The position numbers were made by a program, and so were the translations under genes. The notes below the pieces were generated by a model. The model made no database searches, was not told the origin of the DNA, and worked only from the letters and a program-made list of their open reading frames with translations. Below are positions 25,070 to 35,138 of a stretch of DNA of 64,000 bases, in pieces. The DNA is from Aureibacter tunicatorum. Its GTDB lineage: Bacteria; Bacteroidota; Bacteroidia; Cytophagales; Cyclobacteriaceae. How positions within the stretch are numbered: position 1 is the stretch's first letter; each line of letters starts with the position of its first letter. The stretch covers positions 1,860,001 to 1,924,000 of the forward strand of contig NZ_AP025305.1 in assembly GCF_036492635.1 (NCBI RefSeq). The letters run 5' to 3'.

Positions 25070-27204
25070 CTGATTAAAGTGCTCTTCTTAGATTCCTTTA
25101 AAACAGCGAAACTGTAGAATATCTCTTTGTTGTAGATGAATTTTGTTACGAAGACTTTTTCATTATTGCTGAAGGAGTTTTTCAATAGTGGTAGATTCTC
25201 GAATGAGACTGTTTCTCCTTCTTTTATATCTTCATTAGTTTGTATGATTTCAGTACTGCTGCTAAGTAACGTTTTTCCTAAAGCGTAATTAGAGATATTT
25301 TGCTTCTTTAGATTTAGGTTGTCCATGAGCATGTCATAAGCATAAGTTACTTCGAACTTAGAATTCGTAACGATTAATTCTTTGAAGTTATGTTTGATGA
25401 TCTGTTTATGCAGTTTTAATTTGTCTAAAGCGATTTGCGTTTCTTGCCCCCTTTCTTCAATGGATCTCTTGAGTTGAGATTCGCTTTTTTCCATTTCCTC
25501 AAATTGCAAATGCATATTGTATTGGTTGTCACGCAGCTCTTGAGTAAGAATTTTGGATTCTTCAAGCAGTCTGGATGTTGTATGTTGCATCAAAAGACCA
25601 GAGACTGTGCTATGCATCCTGCGGCCGATTTCTCGAATGAATTGTATCTCAGCTTCTTGGAATACATTTACAGATGCGATTTCGATGACTCCCAGAACAT
25701 CTTCGTTTTCCATTATTGGAACGATCAAAAGGCTGGCTGGTTTCAAGTGGCTAATTCCAGCTTTTATCTCTCCATAATGCTCAGGCATGTCTGTGATGAA
25801 TATGTAATCTTTTTCTATCCATGAGCGACCGATTAAGCTTTGGCCCTTTTCGAATTCTTTTTGAATGCTTTTTTTCCTGTCAAAAGCATAGCTGGCTTTT
25901 AATTCCATGGTAGGATACTCTCTTCTTTCGTTTAATAAGAAGATCCCGCCTATTTCGCTTTTTGTATACCTTGTTAAGAATATAAGTACTTCGTTAGCTA
26001 ATTCTTCCACGTTTTCATGACGCTTTTTGATAAGGTCAGAAAAGTTGTTAATGCCCTCAATAGACCACTTTCTTTGTTGATCTTCCAGAGCATTTTGGTT
26101 AAGTGATTCGTTCTTTTTATTGATTTGCTTGATTTGGTCTTGAAGCTTCAAGAGCATCGCTTTGAAGTTTTTGGATAAAGAGCCTATTTCATCTTGCAGA
26201 TCAATTGAATCCAGTTTTTTATAATCATCTTCGTTGCCGTTGAGCACGGATTGGGTTACTTGATCAAGCAATACAATTGGCTTAGAAATTTTTGAAGATA
26301 TATATATGCTTATTGCTATGCCAAAAGAAATGATAATTACTAGTGAGATGACTAATACCAAAATGGAGCTTTCTTGTGTTTGAGAGCTTTTTTTATTGAT
26401 TATCATGTAAAGTTCAGAGGCTAATGGGTCGATATCATTAGCAGATGTCGCAAGCTTTTTAAGCAGCCCTTTGTTTTTGTCCAAACCAATTTCTTGATCG
26501 AGGACAACTACTTTATTGAAATGATTGACATAGTCATCAATGACTTTGGTATACCTCTTAATATATTCATCTGTCATATGAGGCAATGCTCCGGATTTTA
26601 CGAAGCTTTTGAAGCTTTCAGCTTTATCATGAAGCTTGTTGATGTAAACGGGGTCATGTCTTAAGAAGAAGTCCTTTTCATGCCTTCTTAATTCAAAAGC
26701 AAAGACCTTTTCTTCAGCGGAAGGACAGTTTTGCAAGTCATGAACATATTTTCTCATCTTTCCGATAATTCCATGATCCTTGAATCCTCTTTGGTAGGTT
26801 GCTTCTTTCAAGGATTGAAAAGCTCTGTTATATGAATTTATAGCGCTTTTGATGGAAATAATATTCGATTTGAATAGGTCCTCTTGGCATAATGGATTGG
26901 TTTCAAGAGAATTTAAGTTTGATTTGATTCGGTTTAAATAATCATGATGTTTATCTAATGATATTGTAGAACCATTTTTATAAAAATCAGATTGTTTGTA
27001 TTCGTAGAGGATGAAATCTTTTTCAGCTTTTCGGGCTTGGCTTAATAAAAAAAGAGTTTCGTTGACATAGTTCTCGAGATCGTGATAGCTATTGACTTTG
27101 GTGAGTATGTTGTATGATAATATACCTCCTAGAGTTGAGAAGAATAGTATCAAAAGAAGAGAAAGTCTGATTTTATGCTTTATGCTTGAAATAAAATAAG
27201 CCAT
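25066..27204 (-). CDS. Membrane sensor with HAMP, GAF and coiled coil but no kinase domain
   Basis: The 712-residue protein has a TM helix at about residues 11-31, then a helical extracytoplasmic domain of about 250 residues. The latter carries the repeated E-K-D-F-x-L/F-R/Y pattern seen in HBM-type chemosensory receptors. A second TM helix lies at about 283-305. A HAMP domain follows (SKISKPIVLL to about 365), then a GAF domain at about 395-540 (EIGGIFLLN, FEKGQSLIGRSW, SLLIVPIMENEDVLGVIEIAS). A coiled coil follows at about 545-600, and a PAS-like end. I see no histidine kinase, GGDEF, phosphatase or methyl-accepting signalling domain. The output is therefore unknown and may require a partner protein. 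Confidence 0.85.
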   Translation of the reverse strand: MAYFISSIKHKIRLSLLLILFFSTLGGILSYNILTKVNSYHDLENYVNETLFLLSQARKAEKDFILYEYKQSDFYKNGSTISLDKHHDYLNRIKSNLNSLETNPLCQEDLFKSNIISIKSAINSYNRAFQSLKEATYQRGFKDHGIIGKMRKYVHDLQNCPSAEEKVFAFELRRHEKDFFLRHDPVYINKLHDKAESFKSFVKSGALPHMTDEYIKRYTKVIDDYVNHFNKVVVLDQEIGLDKNKGLLKKLATSANDIDPLASELYMIINKKSSQTQESSILVLVISLVIIISFGIAISIYISSKISKPIVLLDQVTQSVLNGNEDDYKKLDSIDLQDEIGSLSKNFKAMLLKLQDQIKQINKKNESLNQNALEDQQRKWSIEGINNFSDLIKKRHENVEELANEVLIFLTRYTKSEIGGIFLLNERREYPTMELKASYAFDRKKSIQKEFEKGQSLIGRSWIEKDYIFITDMPEHYGEIKAGISHLKPASLLIVPIMENEDVLGVIEIASVNVFQEAEIQFIREIGRRMHSTVSGLLMQHTTSRLLEESKILTQELRDNQYNMHLQFEEMEKSESQLKRSIEERGQETQIALDKLKLHKQIIKHNFKELIVTNSKFEVTYAYDMLMDNLNLKKQNISNYALGKTLLSSSTEIIQTNEDIKEGETVSFENLPLLKNSFSNNEKVFVTKFIYNKEIFYSFAVLKESKKSTLIS

Positions 27205-27246
27205 GGGTAGTCATATTATTTCTCGCAATTTAAACTAAATTGATTC

Positions 27247-27295
27247 AAAGAGTCTTTTTTCAGTATTAAATTAATATGAAAAAACACTCTTTGAA
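27247..27295 (-). terminator. Inverted repeat downstream of the acyl-CoA ligase gene
   Basis: AAAGAGT-n-TTTTTTCA and TGAAAAAA-n-ACTCTTT pair across an AT loop of about 14 nt. A T-tract after the stem is lacking, so termination is likely but not certain. Confidence 0.35.
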
Positions 27296-27308
27296 GTTAA
27301 TAGTATGA

Positions 27309-28991
27309 CTATTTATTGTTGTTAATATGTCTTTCTTTGAGCACTCTGCGTAGAATTTTTCCGATATTAGATTTTGGCAAATCTTTAGCGAATTCGATGA
27401 CTTTAGGAACTTTGTATGCTGTAAGTTTCGTCTTGCAATACTCAATGATTTCGGCTTCAGTTAAGCTTTCATCTTTTTTGACGATATATGCCTTTACCGC
27501 TTCGTTTGTTTTAGGGTGATCGATGCCTATGACTCCTGATTCAAGTACCTTTGGGTGTGAAGTGATTACTTCTTCGATTTCATTTGGATAAACATTGAAT
27601 CCAGACACATTGATCATTTCTTTTTTACGGTCAACCAAAGTGATGTAGCCCTTGCGGTCCATAAAACCAATGTCGCCAGTTCTTAGCCAGTCGCCGAAGA
27701 AAACTTTTTCCGTTTCTTCTTTCGAATTCCAGTACCCTAACATGACTTGCGGACCTTTGACTAAGATTTCTCCATTTTTCCCCATTTCAACTTCTTTGTC
27801 GTCGTCGTCAACGATTATTACATCTGTGCTTGGGAAAGGAAGCCCGATAGTTCCAATTCTTTCAGTACCGTCAATAGGATTGCAACATACAACAGGAGAT
27901 GTTTCTGTTAGTCCATAACCTTCAGCGAGTGGCGTTTTGGTTATGTTTTTCCATTGCTTTGCTACATGTTCTTGCAAGGCCATTCCTCCGCCTATTGAAA
28001 TCTTGAGTTTGCTGAAATCAATAGCGTTGAAATGTTGATTGTTCATCATGTGGTTGTAAAGAGTATTTACTCCCGTCATGACTGTGAATTGTTTATCCTT
28101 GATTTCTTTGCAATAAGCAGGCACATCTCTTGGATTGGTAATCAGGATGTTTTTAGCTCCATATTTTAAGAAAGTAAAACAATTTACTGTTAGAGCGAAA
28201 ATATGATATAGCGGAAGCGCTGTAATGATAGTTTCTTTATTTTCAACAAGTTTAGTAGCCATCCAAGCGCAGTTTTGCTCCATGTTGGCAATGATGTTTC
28301 TATGGCTTAGCATGGCTCCTTTAGAAACGCCTGTTGTTCCTCCAGTGTATTGCAGAAAAGCTAAGTCGTTAATTTTCAAAATAGGCTTGTTGAAGCTATG
28401 TCTTTTCCCAAGTTTCAACGCTTTACAAAAGTTAATTGTTGATGGAAGATTCGTCTTGGGTACCATCTTTTTGATATATTTTACAGCGAAGTTCACCAAA
28501 GTGGCTTTTAACGGAGAAAACATATCACCAATATCGGTGATGATAATATTTTTAACCTTTGTCTTTGATAGAACTTTTTCAATTGTTTCGGCAAAATTGC
28601 TTAAAACCACAATTGTTTCCGCTCCGGAATCGTTTAGTTGGTGTTCGAGTTCTCTAGGAGTATATAGAGGATTGGTATTGACAACTATTAAGCCTGCTCG
28701 TAGTGCTCCAAAAAGTGCGATTGGGTATTGCAGCAAGTTTGGCAATTGAATTGCTATTCGATCGCCTTGTTGAAGATGAAGTTCGTTTTGAAGATATGAC
28801 GCAAAGTTTTTGGACTGTTCGTCAAGCTCACGATATGTGATGCCTGAATTCATATTTTCAAATGCAGTGGAATCCGAGAATTTCTCGAAGCTTTGTTCTA
28901 GCAAATCCACGATGGAATCATATCTATTAGGGTCGATTTGATGTGTAACTCCTTGAGGATAACTATCAAACCAAGGTCTATTAGTATTCAT
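27309..28991 (-). CDS. fadD: Long-chain fatty acid--CoA ligase
   Basis: The 560-residue adenylate-forming enzyme activates long-chain fatty acids with ATP and CoA. Family core motifs are complete: the P-loop LQYTGGTTGVSKGAMLSH near residue 215, GYGLTETSPVV near 355 and LRTGDIGFMD near 440. The hinge/C-domain contains DRKKEMINVSGFNVYPNEIE with the FadD linker, and the end has the catalytic Lys in PKSNIGKILRR. Length and motif spelling are closer to bacterial FadD than to short-chain or aryl ligases. It is a single gene, divergent from the Lrp-like regulator, which might respond to related metabolism; no operator is visible. Confidence 0.94.
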   Translation of the reverse strand: MNTNRPWFDSYPQGVTHQIDPNRYDSIVDLLEQSFEKFSDSTAFENMNSGITYRELDEQSKNFASYLQNELHLQQGDRIAIQLPNLLQYPIALFGALRAGLIVVNTNPLYTPRELEHQLNDSGAETIVVLSNFAETIEKVLSKTKVKNIIITDIGDMFSPLKATLVNFAVKYIKKMVPKTNLPSTINFCKALKLGKRHSFNKPILKINDLAFLQYTGGTTGVSKGAMLSHRNIIANMEQNCAWMATKLVENKETIITALPLYHIFALTVNCFTFLKYGAKNILITNPRDVPAYCKEIKDKQFTVMTGVNTLYNHMMNNQHFNAIDFSKLKISIGGGMALQEHVAKQWKNITKTPLAEGYGLTETSPVVCCNPIDGTERIGTIGLPFPSTDVIIVDDDDKEVEMGKNGEILVKGPQVMLGYWNSKEETEKVFFGDWLRTGDIGFMDRKGYITLVDRKKEMINVSGFNVYPNEIEEVITSHPKVLESGVIGIDHPKTNEAVKAYIVKKDESLTEAEIIEYCKTKLTAYKVPKVIEFAKDLPKSNIGKILRRVLKERHINNNK

Positions 28992-29305
28992 AAATCAATT
29001 TAGTTAATCAAAAAATGATTGATTGTTGCTAAATAAATATGCAATAGAAACAAAAGCATAATTGATAGACAAACGCAATAAAGATGCTAAAAAAAAGTAA
29101 GAAAGCACTTATTTTGTATTTCAAAATTATTCTCTTGTTAAGATTATGTGTTAAATTAGTCGCAAAATATTAACTTAATTTTTCAAGAAGAGTTATTTTT
29201 TTAGCGAATGTAGCGATTATTACGTGCGGTATCGCAAATTATTAGATCTCATTAAATTCGTTATATTCGGTGTGAATTATAAATTGTTATTATTTAGAAA
29301 GTAAT
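28992..29305. other. Divergent spacer between fadD and the Lrp-like gene
   Basis: AT-rich, with no coding frame. TATATTCG at 29262-29269 is one mismatch from the -7 consensus and could serve the Lrp-like gene. No convincing box was found for fadD. Confidence 0.35.
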
Positions 29306-29773
29306 ATGTCTAGAAACGCAGATATTGATAATGTTGACTTGAAGATTCTCAGCTTGTTGACAAAAGACGCTAAAATGCCTTATACTGAGGTAGCCAAGAA
29401 AGTTTTTGTCTCTGGCGGAACAGTTCATGTTCGTATGAGAAAATTAGAGGAAATGGGTGTGGTTAAGGGAACTACCCTTGATATTGATTATGCTCAAATG
29501 GGTTATGATATTACCGCGTTCTTGGGAATCTATTTGCAAAAGAGCTCTCTTTATGATGAGGTAATTGATCAATTAAAGTTGATTCCGGAAATAGTGAAAA
29601 TTCACTATACAACAGGGAATTACAATATTTTCGTGAAAATTCATTGCAAAGATACCAAGCATTTGAAAGACACGTTGCATGATAAGATTCAAAAAGTAGA
29701 AGGGATTGAAAGAACTGAGACGATTATCTCACTCGAACAGAGCATGAGCAGGCATATACAATTCGATGAATAA
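29306..29773 (+). CDS. Lrp/AsnC-family transcription regulator
   Basis: The 155-residue protein has an N-terminal winged helix-turn-helix (about residues 8-60: VDLKILSLLTKDAKMPYTEVAKKV, then the recognition helix SGGTVHVRMRKLEEMG). A C-terminal RAM/ACT-like ligand domain follows (about 70-150: AFLGIYLQ...IPEIVKIHYTTGNYNIFVKI). This is the standard Lrp/AsnC size. The regulator probably senses an amino acid and oligomerises through the C-terminal domain. It is a single gene ending at a clear terminator. Target genes are unknown; the divergent fadD and the downstream suf operon are its neighbours. Confidence 0.93.
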   Translation: MSRNADIDNVDLKILSLLTKDAKMPYTEVAKKVFVSGGTVHVRMRKLEEMGVVKGTTLDIDYAQMGYDITAFLGIYLQKSSLYDEVIDQLKLIPEIVKIHYTTGNYNIFVKIHCKDTKHLKDTLHDKIQKVEGIERTETIISLEQSMSRHIQFDE

Positions 29774-29800
29774 TATTGTTTAGCTTTGTTGGTATTATTT

Positions 29801-29840
29801 GGCTTATAAATTCCTTTTATAAGCCTATTATTTTTTTTTA
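29801..29840 (+). terminator. Terminator of the Lrp-like gene
   Basis: GGCTTATAAA and TTTATAAGCC form a 10-bp stem, followed by TATTA and nine T. It isolates the regulator from the suf operon. Confidence 0.88.
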
Positions 29841-29874
29841 TAGAATCGTCTTAGCGATAACTATATTAAACGTT

Positions 29875-29882
29875 TATATTTG
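29875..29882 (+). promoter_or_regulatory. -7 box of the suf operon
   Basis: TATATTTG is an exact -7 match; the -33 position has TTA instead of TTG. Transcription would start near 29889, leaving a leader of about 110 nt before sufB. I see no Rrf2/IscR-type operator by eye. Confidence 0.5.
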
Positions 29883-29998
29883 TGTTGCTACATTGAGTAT
29901 GGAGCGAAACAACATTGAATATTGTTTAAAGCTATTAGTTGAGGCTTTGGAACAATTTTGATGACAGGAAAGAAAAGGGGATAGTACACAAAAATGCT

Positions 29999-31450
29999 AT
30001 GAGTAAAGATAACCAAATTCTTGAGGAGTTTACTAATTCCGAATATAAGTATGGTTTTGAAACGAAGATTGAGCAGGAATCTGCTCCAAAAGGTTTGAAC
30101 GAGGACATTGTTCGTTTCATTTCCAATAAGAAAAATGAACCAGAGTGGCTCTTGGAGTGGAGATTGAAAGCGTTCAGGCATTGGCAAACCCTAGAGGAGC
30201 CTGTTTGGCCGAATGTAGAATATCCAAAAGTCGACTTTCAGGATGTGATTTATTACGCTGCCCCTAAGCAAAAGCCTAAGGTGGATAGCTTGGATGATAT
30301 AGATCCAGAGTTGAGAGAAACATTCGAAAAACTGGGAATCTCATTGGATGAGCAGAAAAGGTTGAGCGGCGTAGAGGTTGCCGTTGACGCTGTGATTGAT
30401 AGTGTTTCTGTTAAGACTACTTTCAAGGAAAAACTTGCTGAACTGGGAATCATCTTTTGCTCGTTTAGCGAAGCTGTTCAAGAACATCCTGAATTGATCA
30501 AAAAATATATCGGCTCTGTTGTGCCAATGGCGGATAATTTCTATTCTGCGTTGAACTCAGCAGTATTTAGCGATGGATCTTTTTGTTACATTCCAAAAGG
30601 AGTGAGATGTCCTATGGAGCTTTCAACGTATTTTAGAATCAATGCGGCTAATACAGGTCAGTTTGAAAGAACGTTGATTGTTGCTGATGATGAATCATAT
30701 GTAAGTTATTTGGAGGGATGCACAGCGCCAATGCGTGATGAAAATCAATTGCACGCAGCTGTAGTTGAAATCTATGTGGGAGCAGGAGCAGAGGTGAAAT
30801 ATTCTACTGTTCAAAACTGGTATCCAGGAGATAAAGAAGGAAAAGGCGGTATTTACAACTTTGTTACAAAAAGAGGTATTTGCGCTGGAGATAATTCAAA
30901 ATTGTCGTGGACTCAAGTGGAGACAGGTTCGGCTGTTACTTGGAAGTACCCTAGCTGTATTTTGAAAGGAGACAACTCTATTGGTGAGTTTTATTCAGTG
31001 GCTGTGACTAATAACTATCAGCAAGCTGATACTGGTACGAAGATGATTCATATCGGAAAAAACACGAAAAGCAATATCGTTTCAAAAGGTGTGTCAGCTG
31101 GTAAGAGCCAGAATAGCTATAGAGGTTTAGTGAAAGTGATGAAAAGAGCTGAAAACGCTAGAAACTTTTCACAATGCGACTCTTTGTTGATGGGTGATAA
31201 ATGCGGAGCTCATACCTTCCCTTACATTGAAGTGGAAAACAAATCAAGTCAAGTAGAGCACGAAGCGACAACTTCCAAAATCGGAGAAGATCAATTGTTC
31301 TATTGTAATCAAAGAGGAATTGATACAGAATCAGCTGTAGCCTTGATTGTTAATGGCTACTGCAAGGAGGTTCTTAACAAGTTGCCGATGGAGTTTGCTG
31401 TCGAGGCTCAAAAGCTATTGGCGTTGACTTTAGAAGGAAGTGTGGGTTAG
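29999..31450 (+). CDS. sufB: Fe-S cluster assembly scaffold SufB
   Basis: With the ATG at 29999 the protein has 483 residues, the normal SufB length; an upstream in-frame start would add a poor-quality N-terminus. SufB builds and holds the nascent Fe-S cluster in the SufBC2D complex. The beta-helix core carries [18 protein letters not shown] and the strongly conserved [26 protein letters not shown], which includes the cluster-ligand Cys region. [19 protein letters not shown] follows in the C-terminal domain. It is the first gene of sufBCD, with 55 nt to sufC. Confidence 0.97.
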   Translation: MSKDNQILEEFTNSEYKYGFETKIEQESAPKGLNEDIVRFISNKKNEPEWLLEWRLKAFRHWQTLEEPVWPNVEYPKVDFQDVIYYAAPKQKPKVDSLDDIDPELRETFEKLGISLDEQKRLSGVEVAVDAVIDSVSVKTTFKEKLAELGIIFCSFSEAVQEHPELIKKYIGSVVPMADNFYSALNSAVFSDGSFCYIPKGVRCPMELSTYFRINAANTGQFERTLIVADDESYVSYLEGCTAPMRDENQLHAAVVEIYVGAGAEVKYSTVQNWYPGDKEGKGGIYNFVTKRGICAGDNSKLSWTQVETGSAVTWKYPSCILKGDNSIGEFYSVAVTNNYQQADTGTKMIHIGKNTKSNIVSKGVSAGKSQNSYRGLVKVMKRAENARNFSQCDSLLMGDKCGAHTFPYIEVENKSSQVEHEATTSKIGEDQLFYCNQRGIDTESAVALIVNGYCKEVLNKLPMEFAVEAQKLLALTLEGSVG

Positions 31451-31505
31451 TCCATGTTTTCCAAACATTTCATTGTTCAAATACTAATTAGAAATTAAAA
31501 ATCAT

Positions 31506-32267
31506 ATGCTATCTATAAAAGATCTTAAAGCGAATATTGAAGACAAAGAAATCCTTAAAGGGATTAATTTGGAGGTGAAGCCTGGTGAGGTTCATGCTAT
31601 CATGGGACCTAATGGTTCAGGTAAGAGTACATTGGCTTCTGTATTGGCAGGTAGAGAAGAATATGAAGTTACTGGTGGCGAAGTGTTATTCAACGGTAAG
31701 GATATTCTTGATTATTCACCGGAAGATAGAGCTAGAGAAGGTGTTTTCTTGGCTTTTCAATATCCAGTTGAAATTCCAGGTGTAAGCACAACGAATTTCA
31801 TGAAGACGGCTCTTAATCAAGTGAGAGAGTACAGAGGTGAAGAGCCATTGAACGCTGTTGAGTTTTTGAAAGTAATGAAAGAGAAAATGGAACTTGTTGA
31901 AATTTCTCAATCTTTGCTGAATAGATCTTTGAATGAAGGTTTCTCTGGTGGTGAGAAGAAGAGAAACGAGATTTTCCAAATGGCTATGTTGGAGCCTAAA
32001 TTGTCGATACTGGATGAGACTGATTCAGGTCTTGATATTGACGCTTTGAGAATCGTGGCTAATGGAGTTAATAAATTGAAGTCAGAAGACAATGCGACGA
32101 TAGTAGTGACTCACTATCAGAGATTGTTGGATTATATTGTGCCTGACTATGTTCACGTTCTTTATAACGGAAGAATTGTTAAATCAGGAACTAAAGAATT
32201 AGCGCTTGAGCTAGAAGAAAGAGGATACGATTGGATCAAGGAAGAAGTTGATTCTACATTGTCTTAA
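31506..32267 (+). CDS. sufC: Fe-S assembly ATPase SufC
   Basis: The 253-residue ABC-type ATPase powers conformational change of SufBD. Walker A is GPNGSGKST, the signature is FSGGEKKRNEIFQM as in SufC rather than transporters, and Walker B is LSILDETDSGLDID. The H-loop is VVTHYQRLL. No membrane partner is present, as expected for SufC. It lies between sufB and sufD with short gaps. Confidence 0.97.
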   Translation: MLSIKDLKANIEDKEILKGINLEVKPGEVHAIMGPNGSGKSTLASVLAGREEYEVTGGEVLFNGKDILDYSPEDRAREGVFLAFQYPVEIPGVSTTNFMKTALNQVREYRGEEPLNAVEFLKVMKEKMELVEISQSLLNRSLNEGFSGGEKKRNEIFQMAMLEPKLSILDETDSGLDIDALRIVANGVNKLKSEDNATIVVTHYQRLLDYIVPDYVHVLYNGRIVKSGTKELALELEERGYDWIKEEVDSTLS

Positions 32268-32301
32268 TTCAATTCATTCACTTTTTTAAAAGAACAAGCA
32301 A

Positions 32302-33630
32302 ATGAGCGAGCAAGTCGTGAAAAAGAATATTAATGAAGTATTACTTGAGAAAATCGAGACAAATCGTCAAAGATTAAAGGATGCTTCAAATGCTTCGCTT
32401 GACCATGTCAGAGGAGAAGCAGCGGGAATTTTAGCAGAGAAGGGATTGCCTTCAGCTAAAAATGAGGAATATAGATATCTCAATATCTCGAAAAACTTGG
32501 AGAAAAGATTTGACTTTTCACAAGAAAATAGCGTGCAATCATTGTCATCTCAAGATGTCAGTGATAAGACATTGGATTTAGGTCAGGAAATTGTTAAAGT
32601 TGTATTGGTAAATGGAGTTTTCTCAGAAACTCTATCTGATATTTCGAATTTGCCTGCAGGATTGAATGTTAGCAAAGTGTCAGATGTGCTTTTGCAAAAT
32701 CCAGATAAAATAGCGAGTTTAATTCAAAGCAAAGTTCATAATACAGATGAATTTCAAGTTTTGAATACGGCGATGTTTGAAGAAGGAGTTTTTGTCGAAG
32801 TTGAAAAAAATGCAATCATTGATCAAGCTCTTTATTTAGAGTTTATTAATGACACCAGAGAGTCGAAATCCTTTAACTCTCCGAGAAGTTTTGTGCAAGT
32901 TGGCCAATCGGCTCAGTTAAATATTGTTGAAAACCACTTGACAGTAGGCGAGGAAGCTAGTTTTACAAATATTGCAACTGAAATATATGTGGCTCCAAAT
33001 GCGAATTTGAAGTACTATAAGCTCCAAAATGATAAGCCTAACGCATCTCAAGTAAATAGCACTACTATTCATCAAGAAAGAGACAGTGTCGCGACTACTG
33101 TGACAGTTTCTTTAGATGGAGATATTGTTAGAAATAATTTGGGCTTTGTGTTGCATGGAGAAGGTTGTTTGGCAAATATGTATGGATTGAGTTTGGTAGA
33201 TGGCAATACTGTTGTTGATCATCATACTACAGTTGATCATACCAAAGCGCATTGCGATAGCAATGAATTGTATAAAGGTATTTATGGCGATCGTTCAAAA
33301 GGGGTTTTCAATGGGAAAATCTTTGTGCGACCAAATGCTCAGAAAACCAATGCTTTTCAGTCAAACAAGAACATATTGTTGACGGATGATGCGACGATTA
33401 ATACAAAGCCTCAGCTTGAGATTTGGGCTGATGATGTGAAATGTTCGCATGGATGCACTAATGGACAATTGGATGATGATCAATTATTCTATTTGAGAGC
33501 TAGAGGCATCGGGGAAGAAAAAGCTAGATCAATGTTATTATTCGCATTTGCTGAGGATGTTTTGGAGAATATTTCTTTCGAGCCTTTGAAAGAATACATT
33601 GAAAATATAGTAGCAAGCCGTTTTGAATAA
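32302..33630 (+). CDS. sufD: Fe-S assembly protein SufD
   Basis: The 442-residue SufB paralogue has a diverged N-terminal helical part and a conserved beta-helix C-terminal half. The latter includes DHHTTVDHTKAHCDSNELYKG, then GVFNGKIFVRPNAQKTNAFQSNKNILL and KPQLEIWADDVKCSHGCTNGQLDDDQLFYL, where the Cys and His used at the SufB-SufD interface lie. It completes the SufBC2D scaffold. It ends 29 nt before a terminator, so sufBCD form one unit and sufS begins another. Confidence 0.95.
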   Translation: MSEQVVKKNINEVLLEKIETNRQRLKDASNASLDHVRGEAAGILAEKGLPSAKNEEYRYLNISKNLEKRFDFSQENSVQSLSSQDVSDKTLDLGQEIVKVVLVNGVFSETLSDISNLPAGLNVSKVSDVLLQNPDKIASLIQSKVHNTDEFQVLNTAMFEEGVFVEVEKNAIIDQALYLEFINDTRESKSFNSPRSFVQVGQSAQLNIVENHLTVGEEASFTNIATEIYVAPNANLKYYKLQNDKPNASQVNSTTIHQERDSVATTVTVSLDGDIVRNNLGFVLHGEGCLANMYGLSLVDGNTVVDHHTTVDHTKAHCDSNELYKGIYGDRSKGVFNGKIFVRPNAQKTNAFQSNKNILLTDDATINTKPQLEIWADDVKCSHGCTNGQLDDDQLFYLRARGIGEEKARSMLLFAFAEDVLENISFEPLKEYIENIVASRFE

Positions 33631-33658
33631 TAACGGGTTGTCTTGAATCAATAATATG

Positions 33659-33695
33659 GAGGCAAGGTGAATGTATATTTTCCTTGCCTCTTTTG
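33659..33695 (+). terminator. Terminator between sufD and sufS
   Basis: GAGGCAAGG and CCTTGCCTC form a perfect 9-bp stem with a 14-nt loop followed by TTTT. It splits the SUF locus into two transcription units or attenuates the downstream genes. Confidence 0.8.
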
Positions 33696-33873
33696 TAATT
33701 TGTAAAAAGAACTATTTGAGAAGGATTAGAAAATTTGTGGCGGGAATTCGTCTTTTTGCATATTATATTGATATTGATTTGATTTAATCTTAATAACAGA
33801 TTATTTTGCTAATGATAGTGATACTTGGAAAAGTGTCTCTAGTTTGTATTACGGATTTTATCCTAAAAATGAA

Positions 33874-35136
33874 ATGAAAATGAGCGATGTTGGTAATAAA
33901 GAGTTTTCAGGAGCTGCTGAATATGATGTGAAATCAATCAAGGAGGAGTTTCCTATACTCAATCAAGAAGTGAATGGGAAACCGTTGGTCTATTTTGATA
34001 ATGCTGCCACTAACCAAAAGCCTAATGTTGTAATTGAATCATTGAATGAGTACTATCGTCTGCATAATTCAAATATTCATAGAGGCGCTCATACATTAGC
34101 TGATCGATCGACGATCAAATATGAAGACACAAGAGAGGCATTGAGAAGGTTCTTGAATGCTGGAGAAGTCGAAGAAATTATATTTACCAAAGGCACGACT
34201 GAAAGCATAAATTTAGTCGCTTCTACCTTAGGAAATCAAATATTGAATGAAGGTGACGAAGTAATAGTCACAGAGCTTGAGCACCATAGCAATATAGTTC
34301 CTTGGCAGATGGTCTGTGAAAGAAAAAAAGCGATTTTGAAAGTGATCCCGGTTTTGGATTCTGGAGAATTAGATATGGACGCTTATTCTGAACTGTTGTC
34401 TGATAAAACAAAGTTTGTAAGCTGTAACCATGCTTCTAATGCTTTAGGAACAATCAATGATATTAGAACTATTATTAGTAAAGCTCATTCGATAGGAGCG
34501 TATGTTTTGATTGATGGAGCACAAGCAACCTCGCATCTTGAAATTGATGTGGTTGATTTGGATGTCGATTTTTATGCAGGTTCTGCCCATAAAATGTATG
34601 GACCAACAGGTGTTGGGTTCTTGTATGGAAAGAGAGCAGTGTTGGAAAGCATGCCTCCTTACCAAGGCGGAGGAGAAATGATTCGTGAGGTAAGCTTTTC
34701 TGGAACCACTTACAATGATATTCCGTTTAAATTCGAAGCTGGCACACCTAATATTGGAGATGTTATTGCTTTAAAACATGCGATTGAATTTATCGAGAAC
34801 ATTGGGAAAAGCAATATATCAAAGCATGAGCAAAGTTTGCTTAAATATGCCACAGATAAGATTTCAAAGATCGACAAAGTCCGAATTATAGGAACTGCTA
34901 AAGAAAAAGTGGGTGTGTTGTCATTTATTATTGAAGGCCTGCATCACTTTGATATTGGGATGATGTTGGATTCACGAGGAGTTGCAGTTAGGACAGGACA
35001 TCATTGCACCCAACCATTGATGGCTCGATTTGGGATCGAAGGCACTGTAAGAGCATCTTTCGCGGCATATAATACCTTTGAGGAAATTGATACGTTAATA
35101 GAAGGAGTAGAGAAAATAGCTAAACTAGCAAGATAA
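33874..35136 (+). CDS. sufS: Cysteine desulfurase SufS
   Basis: From the ATG at 33874 the enzyme has 420 residues; an ATG six bases later is equally possible. This PLP enzyme takes sulfur from cysteine for Fe-S synthesis. It has FDNAATNQKP at the N-terminus, the PLP-lysine motif SAHKMYGPTGVGFLYG and the active-site Cys in RTGHHCTQPLM. The short loop around this Cys and overall length mark it as SufS (group II) rather than IscS. sufE starts 2 nt after its stop, so the two are coupled. The 240-nt gap before it holds a terminator and must contain its own promoter (TTATTTTG at about 33800 is one mismatch from the -7 box). Confidence 0.95.
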   Translation: MKMSDVGNKEFSGAAEYDVKSIKEEFPILNQEVNGKPLVYFDNAATNQKPNVVIESLNEYYRLHNSNIHRGAHTLADRSTIKYEDTREALRRFLNAGEVEEIIFTKGTTESINLVASTLGNQILNEGDEVIVTELEHHSNIVPWQMVCERKKAILKVIPVLDSGELDMDAYSELLSDKTKFVSCNHASNALGTINDIRTIISKAHSIGAYVLIDGAQATSHLEIDVVDLDVDFYAGSAHKMYGPTGVGFLYGKRAVLESMPPYQGGGEMIREVSFSGTTYNDIPFKFEAGTPNIGDVIALKHAIEFIENIGKSNISKHEQSLLKYATDKISKIDKVRIIGTAKEKVGVLSFIIEGLHHFDIGMMLDSRGVAVRTGHHCTQPLMARFGIEGTVRASFAAYNTFEEIDTLIEGVEKIAKLAR

Positions 35137-35138
35137 AA

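Noticed and set aside
29776-29961. 61-codon hydrophobic frame between the Lrp-like gene and sufB
   Set aside because: It spans the terminator at 29801-29840 and the suf -7 box, so it cannot be a continuous gene on either transcript.
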